64,000 bases of DNA from Lentzea kentuckyensis (GCF_002150765.1 NZ_MUYM01000071.1:1-64000); one strand, 5' to 3'; shown: positions 18,444 to 27,427, counted from the stretch's first letter. Translations and numbers: made by a program. Notes: a model not told the origin generated them from the sequence alone.

Positions 18444-19553
18444 ATGCCACTCAGCCCGATGACGTACCCGGACGGGCACGCCGGCTGGCGAGCGCACGAC
18501 CACGCGACCGTGCGCGCCGTGCTGGCGGACCACCGCTTCAGCATCAGGCCGGACCTGATGCACAACCCGTTCGGCCCCGGCAGCCCCGGCGACGCGCCGC
18601 CGTCGCCGCCCGGCGCGTTCACCGACCACGACCCGCCCGACCACACCCGCTACCGCAGCAGGCTGACCGGTCAGTTCACCGTCCGCCGCATGCGGCTGCT
18701 CGCCGAACGACTCGAAGTGATCACGGCCGAGCACCTGGACTCACTCGCGGCACAGGGCTCGCCCGCGGACCTCGTCGAGCACTTCGCGGTGCCGGTGCCG
18801 GGCCTGATGATCTGCGAGCTGCTGGGCGTCCCCTACGAGCGCCGCACGGAGTTCCAGCAGGACGCGATGCTGCTCACGGGCGGCAGCGGCGCCGAAGCCG
18901 ACGAGGCCGCGGCGATGTCCGCCGCGTTCGAACGGCTTCAGCGGTTCATGCTGGAAATGGTGGCTGCCAAGCGCGCCCGTCCGACCGACGACGTACTCAG
19001 CGACCTCGTCAACTCCGGCAGCGATCTGACCGACGACGAGATGGCCACGATGAGCATGATGTTGCTCGGCGGCGGCCTCGACACGACGACGAACATGCTG
19101 TCGCTCGGCACGCTGGAGCTCATGCGCGCGCCGACGCGAGTGGACGCGATGCTGGCTAATCCCGACGCCGCCATCGAGGAGCTCCTGCGATATATCAGTC
19201 TGACGCCAGCGACGGTGCGCACCGCGTTGGAGGACGTCGAGGTCGACGGCATCCTCGTGCGCCAGGGTGACACCGTGTTCGTCGAGCTGGGCTCGGCCAA
19301 CCACGACTTGGCGCGCTACGCCGACCCCGACGTCCTCGACCTCGCCCGCGGCGCGGCCGGGCACGTCGCGTTCGGCCACGGCGTCCACCAGTGCATCGGC
19401 CAGCACCTCGCCCGGATCGAGCTGAAGATCGCCTTTCCGGGTCTCTTCACCCGGTTCCCGAAGCTGCGCCTGGCCGTGCCCGAGGACGAGCTGCCGCACC
19501 GCGCGAGCCTGGTGATCGGCGGTCTGGAACGCCTGCCGGTCGCCTGGGACTAG
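18444..19553 (+). CDS. Cytochrome P450
   Basis: 369 residues from ATG 18444 (GGGGGAGG upstream). I-helix oxygen-binding motif LLGGGLDTTTNM (about 206-217), K-helix EELLRYISLT (ExxR), and the heme loop FGHGVHQCIGQHLAR with heme-ligand Cys317. CYP107/105-like actinobacterial type. It is about 30 residues shorter at the N-terminus than typical P450s, starting straight at YPDGHAGWRAHDHATVRAVL. No ferredoxin gene is adjacent, so electron partners are elsewhere. Controlled probably by the divergent GbsR-type regulator. An internal GATATATC (19189-19196) encodes part of RYIS. Confidence 0.92.
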   Translation: MPLSPMTYPDGHAGWRAHDHATVRAVLADHRFSIRPDLMHNPFGPGSPGDAPPSPPGAFTDHDPPDHTRYRSRLTGQFTVRRMRLLAERLEVITAEHLDSLAAQGSPADLVEHFAVPVPGLMICELLGVPYERRTEFQQDAMLLTGGSGAEADEAAAMSAAFERLQRFMLEMVAAKRARPTDDVLSDLVNSGSDLTDDEMATMSMMLLGGGLDTTTNMLSLGTLELMRAPTRVDAMLANPDAAIEELLRYISLTPATVRTALEDVEVDGILVRQGDTVFVELGSANHDLARYADPDVLDLARGAAGHVAFGHGVHQCIGQHLARIELKIAFPGLFTRFPKLRLAVPEDELPHRASLVIGGLERLPVAWD

Positions 19554-19598
19554 CCACCGAAACCGATATATCAGTCGGCCGTGAGCCTGCCCGCTAGG

Positions 19599-19648
19599 CC
19601 TTAGCAATGAGTCTTTTGACGACGACGTCCAAAGACTCATTGCTAAGG
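19599..19648. repeat. Dispersed palindromic repeat, copy B
   Basis: 50-base near-perfect palindrome: arm CCTTAGCAATGAGTCTTTTG plus AC, loop GACGAC, then the complementary arm GTCCAAAGACTCATTGCTAA plus GG, with one mismatch. It is followed by GGCAGGTCAGC, which also flanks copies C and E. It lies between the convergent P450 and membrane-propeller genes, where it could act as a two-way terminator. Confidence 0.9.
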
Positions 19649-19695
19649 GGCAGGTCAGCAGGGGCGCGCGAGGTGCGGGAAGCGGGTGGGCTGGG

Positions 19696-20652
19696 TCAGG
19701 CGCGGCGGCGGAAGCGGAGGCCGATGACGAGGGCGGCGATCAGGACGAGGCCGCCGAGGGTCAGGGCCAGGGGCCAGTTCTGCCAGGAGGAGCTCGACGC
19801 GTCCGCGGGCGCGGAGGACTGGGGCTGGTCGGCGGCCGGTGGGGGTTGCGTGGTCGTCGGCGCGGGTGGCTGGGCCAGGGCGGCGGCGCCTGCCACGGCG
19901 CGGATCGGGGTGCCGACGCCCTCGGAGGCCGAGAGCAGAGTGCCGTCCGGGTCGAAGGCGATGGCCTCGCCCTGGGGTTCGTTCGGCAGCGGGACGCGGA
20001 CCGGGTCGCCGGAGAAGGCCTTGACGACATCGCCGTCGGGGACCGGGTAGAGGTAGGCGTCGGTGTAGGTGCGCAGGGCGATGACGGAGCCGTCGGACAT
20101 GGAGGCGGCGCCGGTCACCAGGCGCGAGTCGAGGGTGCCTTCCAGGGGGCCGCCCGGGGTGTCGGTCGTTGCCAGCGACACGCGCGCTACCTGCTCCAAC
20201 GGGACTGATATATCGGTTCGCAGCGGGGCTGTGGGGCGATATACCAGCGCGGAGCCCAGGGGTTCCTTGGTGATGATGTACGGGGTGCCGGCCTTGTCGA
20301 TGAGCAAGGCCTCGGCGTCGTGCTTGCCGTCCGGGTAGGTGACGCGGAACCGCTCCACGGCGCCTGAAGGTGAGACCTTGTGCAGGGCGACCGTGGAGCG
20401 GGACTTGTTGTTGTCGCCGGTGTCGGAGGCCCAGAGGGTGCCGTCCGGCGTCATCGCGAGGTCTTCGACGTCGAAGGGGTCGACGGGTGCGGTGATCGTG
20501 CGCGTGATCACGCAGTCACGGCCCATGACCTGGATGCGCAGCGTGCCGTTGTCGCTGTCGCTGACGGCGAAGAACTGCTTACCGTCGGACGTGAGCCCGG
20601 AGAGCTCCTGCATGGCTACCGGGCACACGTCCACCGGTGGAGGCGGGATCAA
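19696..20652 (-). CDS. Propeller-like protein with C-terminal membrane anchor
   Basis: 318 residues. The body (about 15-230) has propeller-like repeats (LTSDGKQFFAVSDSDNGTLR, MTPDGTLWASDTGDNNKSRS, GEAIAFDPDGTLLSASEGVG). It is followed by a Pro/Thr/Ser-rich linker (about 250-285) and a C-terminal span (WPLALTLGGLVLIAALVIGL) with an RFRRRA tail, so the domain should face outside. Yet the frame starts at TTG 20652 overlapping the hflX stop (TTGA) and shows no signal peptide before IPPPPVDVCPVAMQEL. Either the signal is lost or the start is missed. Function unknown. Confidence 0.7.
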   Translation of the reverse strand: MIPPPPVDVCPVAMQELSGLTSDGKQFFAVSDSDNGTLRIQVMGRDCVITRTITAPVDPFDVEDLAMTPDGTLWASDTGDNNKSRSTVALHKVSPSGAVERFRVTYPDGKHDAEALLIDKAGTPYIITKEPLGSALVYRPTAPLRTDISVPLEQVARVSLATTDTPGGPLEGTLDSRLVTGAASMSDGSVIALRTYTDAYLYPVPDGDVVKAFSGDPVRVPLPNEPQGEAIAFDPDGTLLSASEGVGTPIRAVAGAAALAQPPAPTTTQPPPAADQPQSSAPADASSSSWQNWPLALTLGGLVLIAALVIGLRFRRRA

Positions 20653-22109
20653 GCAGGCGTCCCGTTCGTCGCGAACTCCTCGAGCACGCCGGCGAGGTCC
20701 GGACGCACGCGGGCGCTGAGCAACGTGCCCGACTCCGTGTGCTTCTCGGACAGCACCTCGCCGTCGCGGTGCACGCGGGCGACGACCTCGCCGCGCGCGT
20801 ACGGCACGAGGGCCTCGACGACGACCTCGGGGCGTGGCATCAGTTCGGCGATGCGGACCCGCAGCTCCTCGATGCCGAGGCCCGAGTGCGCCGACACGAA
20901 CGACGCGTCCGGGAACAGGTGCCGCAGCCGGGCGAGGCCGAGGTCGCCCACGGCGTCGATCTTGTTCACGACGAGCAGCTCGCGCGGCATCGGCGTGCCG
21001 GTCTCCTCGTTGATCTCGGAGATGACCTCGCGCACGGCGCTGACCTGCTTCTCCGGCATGCCGTCGGAGCCGTCGACCACGTGCACGAGCAGGTCCGCCT
21101 GGCCGACCTCCTCCAGCGTGGAGCGGAACGCCTCGACCAGCTGGTGCGGCAGGTGCCGGACGAAGCCGACCGTGTCCGTCAGCGTGTACGCCAGGCCCTC
21201 GGGCGTCACCGCGCGGCGCGTCGTCGGGTCGAGGGTGGCGAACAGCGCGTCCTCCACCAGGACACCGGCGCCAGTCAGCGCGTTGAGCAGCGACGACTTG
21301 CCCGCGTTCGTGTAGCCCGCGATGGCGATGCTCGGGATCTCGTTCGCCGTGCGGCGGCCCCGCTTGGTCTCGCGGATGACGCCGATCGCGGCGATCTCGC
21401 GGCGCAGCTTGGCGATGCGCGCGCGGATCCGGCGGCGGTCGGTCTCGATCTTGGTTTCACCAGGACCGCGCAGACCCACACCGCCGTTGCCGCCGCCGGC
21501 ACGACCACCGGCCTGCCTCGACAACGTCTCACCCCAGCCGCGCAGGCGCGGCATCAGGTACTGCAGCTGGGCCAGCTCGACCTGCGCCTTGCCCTCCTTG
21601 GACCGCGCGTGCTGCGCGAAGATGTCCAGAATGAGTGCGGTGCGGTCGATGACCTTGACCTTGAGCTTCTCCTCCAGCTGACGAAGCTGGCCTGGCGAGA
21701 GCTCGCCGTCGCAGATCACGGTGTCCGCGCCGGTCGCCTGCACCACGTCGCGCAGCTCGGAGACCTTGCCGGAACCGATGTACGTCGCGGCGTCCGGCTT
21801 GTCGCGCCGCTGCACCACGCCCTCGAGCACCTCGGAACCAGCGGTTTCCGCGAGGCGGGCGAGTTCGGCCATCGAGGCGTCGGAGTCCGCGGCTGTGCCC
21901 TCGGTCCACACCCCGACGAGCACGACCCGCTCCAGGCGAAGCTGCCGGTACTCGACCTCGGTGATGTCCTCGAGTTCGGTCGACAACCCGGCGACACGGC
22001 GCAACGCGGCACGTTCGACGCGTTCGTAGTCGCCCGTCGAGAAGTCGTCTTCGTCCCACGTCGAGTCGAACTCGGGGTCGAACTCTGTGCTCTGGATGTT
22101 TTCCGTCAT
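20649..22109 (-). CDS. hflX: GTPase HflX
   Basis: 486 residues from ATG 22109 (AAGGG upstream). HflX N-domain (about 60-255, including ATYIGSGKVSELRDVV and LIDRTALILDIFAQHA-type sequence), Gly-rich linker (GGRAGGGNGGVGLRGPGETK), then the G domain: G1 GYTNAGKSS (265-273), G3 DTVGFVRHLP, G4 NKID. HflX binds the 50S subunit and splits stalled ribosomes under stress. Part of the actinobacterial miaB-miaA-dapF-hflX neighbourhood; here the wHTH/MFS/SMP-30 genes separate it from dapF. Its stop overlaps the next start (TTGA). Confidence 0.95.
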   Translation of the reverse strand: MTENIQSTEFDPEFDSTWDEDDFSTGDYERVERAALRRVAGLSTELEDITEVEYRQLRLERVVLVGVWTEGTAADSDASMAELARLAETAGSEVLEGVVQRRDKPDAATYIGSGKVSELRDVVQATGADTVICDGELSPGQLRQLEEKLKVKVIDRTALILDIFAQHARSKEGKAQVELAQLQYLMPRLRGWGETLSRQAGGRAGGGNGGVGLRGPGETKIETDRRRIRARIAKLRREIAAIGVIRETKRGRRTANEIPSIAIAGYTNAGKSSLLNALTGAGVLVEDALFATLDPTTRRAVTPEGLAYTLTDTVGFVRHLPHQLVEAFRSTLEEVGQADLLVHVVDGSDGMPEKQVSAVREVISEINEETGTPMPRELLVVNKIDAVGDLGLARLRHLFPDASFVSAHSGLGIEELRVRIAELMPRPEVVVEALVPYARGEVVARVHRDGEVLSEKHTESGTLLSARVRPDLAGVLEEFATNGTPA

Positions 22110-22134
22110 TTGCCCTTCATCGTCCCATGGACCG

Positions 22135-22635
22135 TCAGTCCCCCGGATACACCGCGAGGTAGATCGCCACACGGGGAACATCCGGCTTGACCGGTTGCGC
22201 GGCCAGCTCATCCATCAACGACGCGAGCCGCTGCTTTAGTTCCTCGGGGTCGACGGTGACGACCAGACGGCTCTGATCCACGTCTTCGAGCCCGATGTCG
22301 GCAACCTCGCCGAGGAAAGCGTGCAGCATCGCCTGACCGACGGCGACCGCATTTTCGCTGTTGTCGAGCTGCCACGACAGTCCTGTCGACCGATAGGGGA
22401 TTTCCTTCGCACCCCGATTGCCCGCGCGCGGCGGCATCGCCTCCAGGAACCCGGCGGCGACGAGCTTGCGGACGTGGTGCAGCGTCGTGGCCGGGTCCTT
22501 GCCGAGCCGCTGCGCCAGCTCCTTGTTGGTGAGCGGGCGGTCGAACGTCATGCGGATCATCCGCAACCGCAGGTCAGAGCTCAGAGCCGCGGCTTCCTCG
22601 TTCGTCGCGGGACGACGCTTGCGCGAGAGTGGCAC
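22135..22635 (-). CDS. ArsR-like winged-helix regulator
   Basis: 166 residues from GTG 22635 (PLSRKRRPATNEEAAAL). Winged helix at about 15-80: SSDLRLRMIRMTFDRPLTNK, then ELAQRLGKDPATTLHHVRKL. The C-terminal half (about 90-166) is an ArsR-associated dimer or ligand domain ending in AIYLAVYPGD. No cysteine metal site is visible, so a metal sensor is unlikely. Divergent from the MFS exporter, starts 55 bases apart, which suggests local control of the exporter and SMP-30 genes. A longer frame to 22707 would run over the exporter start. Confidence 0.75.
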   Translation of the reverse strand: MPLSRKRRPATNEEAAALSSDLRLRMIRMTFDRPLTNKELAQRLGKDPATTLHHVRKLVAAGFLEAMPPRAGNRGAKEIPYRSTGLSWQLDNSENAVAVGQAMLHAFLGEVADIGLEDVDQSRLVVTVDPEELKQRLASLMDELAAQPVKPDVPRVAIYLAVYPGD

Positions 22636-22689
22636 GGCACCAGCATAAGTGATTGACAGTTTCCAATCACTCAGCGCAGACTTCTCGGC

Positions 22690-23931
22690 ATGGCGCTTTG
22701 GGGGCATCCCGACTTCCGCCGGCTCTGGATCGGCGACACGATCAGCCAGTTCGGCGCGAACGTCGGCATGACGGTGATCCCGCTGCTCGCGGCAGGTGTG
22801 CTGAACGCGACACCGTTCGAGATGGGTCTGCTGGCCGCGGCGAGCACGATCGCGTTCCTGCTGATCGGCCTGCCGGCGGGCGTCTGGGTCGACCGGATGC
22901 GCCGCAAACCGCTGATGATCGCGATGGACGTCGTCCGCGCCGCGCTGATGCTGAGCGTGCCCGTCGCGTGGTGGCTGGACCTGCTCGACCTGCCCCAGCT
23001 GATCGTCGTGAGCCTCGCGGCGGGCGTGTGCACGGTGTTCTTCGACGTCGCCTACCAGTCGTACCTGCCCTCACTGGTCGGTCGCGGCCAGCTCGTCGAG
23101 GGCAACTCGAAGCTGCAGGCCAGCCTGTCGGTCGCGGAGGTGTCGGGACCCGCGATCGGCGGTTACGCGGCCCAGCTCCTCGGCGCGGCCAACGGCGTGC
23201 TCGCGACCGGGCTCGGCTACCTGAGCTCGGCGTTCTTCCTGGTCCGGATCAAGACCGTCGAGCCGGCGCCGGAACGACACCCCGACCCGCAGTTGCGGCG
23301 CGAGATCGCGGAGGGGCTGCGGTTCGTGTTCGGCAACACCACCCTGCGGATGATCGTGGCCTGCACCGGCACGTCGAACTTCTTCCACGGCGTCCAGAAC
23401 GCCGTGATGGTGCTGTTCCTGCTGCAGACCGTCGGCCTGAGCGAGGGCACGGCCGGTCTGGTGCTCAGCGCGGGCGGCGTCGGCGGAGTGCTCGGCGCGG
23501 CGCTCGCCTACCGGATCGGCGTGCTGGTCGGGCAGGCCAGGATGATCTGGCTCATCCCCCTCGTGACCTGGCCGTTCATCCTGGTGCTGCCGTTCGTCTC
23601 CGGCGGCTGGGGCCTGGTGCTGCCGATGGCCGGCCTCGCGGTGACCGCGTTCGGGATCGTCGTCTACAACGTCGGCCAGGTGAGCTACCGGCAGGCGATC
23701 TGCCCCGACCAGCTGCTGGGCCGGATGAACGCCTCGATCCGCTGGGTGGTGTGGGGCGCGACGCCGCTCGGCGCACTGCTGGGCGGCGGGCTCGGGTCGT
23801 GGATCGGCATCGTGCCGACGCTGTGGGTCTCGGTGATCGGCTCGGTGCTCGGGATGGTGTGGTTGCTGCTCTCCCCGTTGCGGTCTATGCGTGACCTGCC
23901 GGCCACGTCTAACGTCGAGGCCCATGGCTGA
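22690..23931 (+). CDS. MFS transporter (EntS-like, MFS_3)
   Basis: 413 residues, about 12 membrane spans. MFS motif A appears as GVWVDRMRRKPLMIAMDVVR (about 70-89) between spans 2 and 3. Starts ALWGHPDFRRLWIGDTISQF, typical for MFS_3/enterobactin-exporter-like drug or siderophore exporters. The 3' end overlaps the SMP-30 gene by 8 bases, so both are co-translated, and a divergent ArsR-like regulator probably controls them. Substrate unknown; no siderophore genes are nearby. Confidence 0.85.
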   Translation: MALWGHPDFRRLWIGDTISQFGANVGMTVIPLLAAGVLNATPFEMGLLAAASTIAFLLIGLPAGVWVDRMRRKPLMIAMDVVRAALMLSVPVAWWLDLLDLPQLIVVSLAAGVCTVFFDVAYQSYLPSLVGRGQLVEGNSKLQASLSVAEVSGPAIGGYAAQLLGAANGVLATGLGYLSSAFFLVRIKTVEPAPERHPDPQLRREIAEGLRFVFGNTTLRMIVACTGTSNFFHGVQNAVMVLFLLQTVGLSEGTAGLVLSAGGVGGVLGAALAYRIGVLVGQARMIWLIPLVTWPFILVLPFVSGGWGLVLPMAGLAVTAFGIVVYNVGQVSYRQAICPDQLLGRMNASIRWVVWGATPLGALLGGGLGSWIGIVPTLWVSVIGSVLGMVWLLLSPLRSMRDLPATSNVEAHG

Positions 23932-24805
23932 CACGAAGGTTGTTCGCGAAGGTCTCCATTTCGGCGAAGGACCGCGACGCGGCCCCGACGGACGCCTCTA
24001 CTACTCCGACTTCTACGCGGGCGAAGTACACGCCCTCGACCTCACGACAGGTGCCGACGAGGTCGTCGTCGCCTTCGACGGCCAGCCCTCAGGCCTCGGC
24101 TGGCTGCCCGACGGCCGTCTGCTCGTCGTGTCGATGCTCGACCGCACCGTGCGCCGCCTCGAAGGCGACGATCTCGTCCTGCACGCCGATATATCGGATA
24201 TCGCGACCTTCCACGCCAACGACATGCTCGTCGACGGCGAGGGCCGCGCGTACGTCGGCAACTTCGGCTTCGACCTGCACGGCCTGATCGACGAGGTCGG
24301 CATCCCGCGGCTGCTCGAGCCGGACTTCGAACCGCAGGGCGCCGCGCTCGCGCTCGTCCAGCCCGACGGATCCGTGAGCGTCGTCGCCGAGGACCTCAAG
24401 TTCCCGAACGGCATGGCCCTGCTGCCCGACCCGACGGGTGAGTCCGAGACCGGCACCATGTTGGTCGTCGCCGAGACCATTGCATTCAAACTCACTTCGT
24501 TTTCGGTCGACCGAAACGGATCGTTGCAAAACCGCAGGGTGTGGGCCGATGTGAAGGAGTTCGGGATCGCGCCGGACGGGATCGCCGGGGACGGCGACGG
24601 CGTGTGGGTGGCGCCGGCGTTGCAGGCGGCGGCGTTCCGGGTGACCGAGGGCGGGAAGATCACGCACCGCGTGGAGACGACGCAGACGTGCTTCGCGGTC
24701 GCGGTCGTCGACGATCACCTCGTCTGCCTGACGGCGCCGGACTCGAACCCGAGCGTGGTCAAGCCCGAGCGGCTCGGGAAGATCGAGGTCTACCGGCTGA
24801 ACTGA
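23924..24805 (+). CDS. SMP-30/gluconolactonase family protein
   Basis: 293 residues from ATG 23924 inside the end of the MFS gene. Six-bladed propeller of the SMP-30/gluconolactonase/LRE family: HFGEGPRRGPDGRLYYSDFY at the N-terminus gives the metal-ligand Glu, and NDMLVDGEGRAYVGNFGFD (about 90-108) plus FPNGMALLPD supply the metal-binding Asn/Asp. These enzymes open lactone rings using Ca2+ or Zn2+. Coupling to an exporter suggests processing of an imported or exported compound. A GATATATC lies inside (24188-24195, encoding DIS) and a second forms the 3' hairpin. Confidence 0.88.
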   Translation: MADTKVVREGLHFGEGPRRGPDGRLYYSDFYAGEVHALDLTTGADEVVVAFDGQPSGLGWLPDGRLLVVSMLDRTVRRLEGDDLVLHADISDIATFHANDMLVDGEGRAYVGNFGFDLHGLIDEVGIPRLLEPDFEPQGAALALVQPDGSVSVVAEDLKFPNGMALLPDPTGESETGTMLVVAETIAFKLTSFSVDRNGSLQNRRVWADVKEFGIAPDGIAGDGDGVWVAPALQAAAFRVTEGGKITHRVETTQTCFAVAVVDDHLVCLTAPDSNPSVVKPERLGKIEVYRLN

Positions 24806-24825
24806 TATATCGGATATCAGTTCAG
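24797..24825 (+). terminator. Hairpin over the SMP-30 stop codon, built from GATATATC
   Basis: Perfect 12-base arms CTGAACTGATAT (24797-24808) and ATATCAGTTCAG (24814-24825) with loop ATCGG, overlapping the stop at 24803-24805, between convergent genes. It is a probable bidirectional terminator, unusual in being AT-rich. It contains the recurrent octamer GATATATC. Confidence 0.6.
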
Positions 24826-24835
24826 GCAGCATCAG

Positions 24836-25672
24836 TCAGGCCAGGGCGTCCCACCAGGACTTGTCGAGCTCGCCGCGCGCGACGAGCACGGCGGGTCCGG
24901 TGAGCGTGGACGTCGTCGGCTCGATCGTCACGAAGACCTGACCACCGAGGACGTCGACGGTCGCCGAGCCGGTCGTACGGCCCTGGCCCGCGAGCCAGGA
25001 GGCGACGGACGCGACGGTGCCGGTGCCGCAGGAGCGGGTCTCGCCGACGCCGCGCTCGTAGACGCGCATCTTCAGAGCGCCACCGCGCGGGGAGCCTGCG
25101 TCGGATTTTCCCGGGTCGAGCACGTTGATCAGTTCGACGTTGACTCCGTGCGGGAAGAACACCGGGTCGAAGCCGGGCGGCACGGTCAGGTCGAAGCCGT
25201 CGACGTCGGCGTCGGTGACGCACGCCAGGTGCGGGTTGCCGACGTCGACGGCGAAGCCGCCGATGCCCTGGCCGTCGACCGCCGCGATGGACGTCCCGGT
25301 CACCCGTGCGGGACCCATGTCGTTGGTGACGGAGCCGTCCGGGTGGGTGATGACCGTGCGATCCCCCGCCCGCGTGCCGACGACGAACTCGCCCTGCGGC
25401 TGGTGGCCGGCGTCGACGAGGTAGCGGGCGAACACGCGCAGGCCGTTGCCGCACATCTCGGCGATGGAGCCGTCGGCGTTGCGGTAGTCCATGAACCATT
25501 TGCCGCCGGAGTCGCCACCGGACCGCACGACGCGCAGCACGCCGTCCGCGCCCAGGCCGCGCTGCCGGTCGCACAGCGCCCGCACGCGCGCCACCGTCAG
25601 GTCCAGCTGGTCATCGAGGTCGGGCAGGATGACGAAGTCGTTCTCCGTGCCGTGCCCCTTCACGAACTCCAC
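24836..25672 (-). CDS. dapF: Diaminopimelate epimerase
   Basis: 278 residues, GTG start. Converts LL- to meso-diaminopimelate for lysine and peptidoglycan. The two catalytic cysteines are Cys74 (AEMCGNGLRV) and Cys215 (ETRSCGTGTVASVA); the substrate-binding GHGTENDFV is at 6-14. Length is normal. Overlaps the 3' end of miaA by 13 bases, so the two are co-transcribed (miaA then dapF), the usual actinobacterial order. Confidence 0.97.
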   Translation of the reverse strand: MEFVKGHGTENDFVILPDLDDQLDLTVARVRALCDRQRGLGADGVLRVVRSGGDSGGKWFMDYRNADGSIAEMCGNGLRVFARYLVDAGHQPQGEFVVGTRAGDRTVITHPDGSVTNDMGPARVTGTSIAAVDGQGIGGFAVDVGNPHLACVTDADVDGFDLTVPPGFDPVFFPHGVNVELINVLDPGKSDAGSPRGGALKMRVYERGVGETRSCGTGTVASVASWLAGQGRTTGSATVDVLGGQVFVTIEPTTSTLTGPAVLVARGELDKSWWDALA

Positions 25673-26580
25673 GGCACCAGGTTACCGGCGGCTGCCAAAA
25701 GATCCGGCCGCGCACCGTCCAGCCAGGTGATGCGCTGGTCACGCCGGAACCACGACCGCTGCCTGCGCACGAACCGGCGGGTGGCGCGCTTGGTCTCCTC
25801 GGCGGCGAAGTCGATCGTGCACGCTCCGTCCATTGCGGACAGCACCTGCTGGTAGCCCAGCGCCCGCGAGGCGGTCTTGCCGTCCCGCAGGCCCAGCCGG
25901 ACCAGAGCACGCACCTCGTCCTCCAAGCCGGAAGCGAACATCACGTCCACCCGCCGGTCGACGCGGGAGTCCAGTTCGGACACCTCGCGGTCGACGCCGA
26001 TCTGGACGGTGCCGTACCGCGCGGGTCCGGGCTTGGGGAGGTTCGCCGAGAACGGCTGCCCGGTCAGCTCGATGACCTCCAGCGCGCGCACGATGCGGCG
26101 TCCGTTGGACGGCAGGATCGCGATCGCGGCGGCCGGGTCGAGCGACCGCAGCCGCTGGTGCAGTGCTTCCGGGCCGACCGCCGCCAGCTCCGCTTCGAAG
26201 CGCTCCCGCACGGCGTCGTCGGTACCGGGGAACTTCAGGTCGTCGAGCACCGCCTGGACGTAAAGTCCCGAACCACCGACCAGGATCGGCGGGCGTCCGG
26301 CGGCCAGCAGGCGTTCGACGACGGCACGCGTTTCGCGTTGGTAGGCAGCTACGGACGCGGTCTCGGTGACGGAGAGGACGTCGAGCAGGTGGTGCGGGAT
26401 CCCACGCCGCTCGGCCAGGGTCATCTTCGCCGTGCCGATGTCCATGCCGCGGTAGAGCTGCATGGCGTCGGCGTTCACGACCTCTCCCCCGAACCGTTCC
26501 GCCAGCGCGACGGCCAGGTCGGACTTTCCGGACGCGGTGGGTCCGACAACAGCGATCGGAACTATTGGGGTCGTGATCAC
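25660..26580 (-). CDS. miaA: tRNA dimethylallyltransferase
   Basis: 306 residues from GTG 26580. P-loop GPTASGKS (13-20), NADAMQLYRGMDIGTAKM, HHLLDVLSVTETASVAAYQ and VGGSGLYVQAVLDDL are MiaA signatures. It adds the dimethylallyl group to A37 of tRNAs reading UNN codons, the substrate that MiaB (29316-30797) then methylthiolates. The start overlaps the stop of the upstream LigB-like gene as GTGA. Co-transcribed with dapF. Confidence 0.96.
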   Translation of the reverse strand: MITTPIVPIAVVGPTASGKSDLAVALAERFGGEVVNADAMQLYRGMDIGTAKMTLAERRGIPHHLLDVLSVTETASVAAYQRETRAVVERLLAAGRPPILVGGSGLYVQAVLDDLKFPGTDDAVRERFEAELAAVGPEALHQRLRSLDPAAAIAILPSNGRRIVRALEVIELTGQPFSANLPKPGPARYGTVQIGVDREVSELDSRVDRRVDVMFASGLEDEVRALVRLGLRDGKTASRALGYQQVLSAMDGACTIDFAAEETKRATRRFVRRQRSWFRRDQRITWLDGARPDLLAAAGNLVPWSS

Positions 26581-27257
26581 GGGCGCTCCCAGACAGCGAC
26601 GTGGTAGCCCACGCCGAACGGTGCGAAGAACTCGGCGCCGGCACAGCGCCACGGTCCGGGCACGCCGGCGAGGACCTGCCACGCCGCGCGACCCTGTGCG
26701 CCCAGCTCACGGGCGAGTTCGAGGTCGAGATCGAGCAGGCCGTCCACATCGGCGGCCGCCAGCAAGGAGTGCACGTGCTCGTCGAACGGTCCCGAACGCT
26801 CGTCGTGGGAACCTGGCGAACGCAGGCCGTGCCGAGTGGATCCGTCACCGAGGATCAGCAGTCCGGCGTCTTCCCCGGCGAGTTGTTGTCCAAACGAGAC
26901 ACAGTCGGCGGGGGGCAGATCCGGCGGCACGAGTTCAACGCGTGACACCTCGACCGCGCAGTGTTCCCGCAGCCACGCGGTGATTAGCACTGGCAACGGA
27001 ATTCGGGGGTCAGGCCGCAGGTCACCTCCGAGCGACACAGGTACATCAACGCCGAAACCGAGAAAAGTTCCCGACAACGGTGGCACCACCGTCGCGGGCC
27101 CGCTGACGTCGGCCGCGACCGCGATCCACGGACCGGGCAGTTTTCCTGCTGCCGCAAGGGTTGCGGCACGCACGGGGGCGGTTTCGGCGGCGGCTCCCGC
27201 GACCAGTTCTGGGACCAGAAGAGGCGGGTGGGGCACCACCGCGGCACGGGTGATCAC
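26577..27257 (-). CDS. Class III extradiol dioxygenase-like (LigB-like) protein
   Basis: 226 residues, GTG start. N-terminal AAVVPHPPLLVPELVAGAAA has the His-containing first strand of LigB-like proteins; GLLILGDGSTRHGLRSPGSH (about 135-154) supplies a second His-rich motif. Found at this place between miaA and the DUF349 gene in many actinobacteria as a conserved hypothetical. Dioxygenase activity is not shown. Overlaps miaA by 4 bases (GTGA). Confidence 0.8.
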   Translation of the reverse strand: MITRAAVVPHPPLLVPELVAGAAAETAPVRAATLAAAGKLPGPWIAVAADVSGPATVVPPLSGTFLGFGVDVPVSLGGDLRPDPRIPLPVLITAWLREHCAVEVSRVELVPPDLPPADCVSFGQQLAGEDAGLLILGDGSTRHGLRSPGSHDERSGPFDEHVHSLLAAADVDGLLDLDLELARELGAQGRAAWQVLAGVPGPWRCAGAEFFAPFGVGYHVAVWERP

Positions 27258-27427
27258 GACGAACCAGGCTACCTATCGTGGACTCCCAGTACCGAGTCGA
27301 GCTCTGACCTGTTTGAATGCGCGCGGGGAACTGGGGACGGGAGACGCCTCCAGCGCCCGTATTGCATCGGCCCCGCCGCGGCGGGGCGCCCGTGGCAGGC
27401 ACGGGCGTCAGATGGGAGGAACCGGCG

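Noticed and set aside
12483..19553. Secondary-metabolite cluster around the SARP gene and P450
   Set aside because: No synthase, NRPS, PKS, terpene or RiPP core genes; the P450 and SARP are separated by lexA and unrelated genes.
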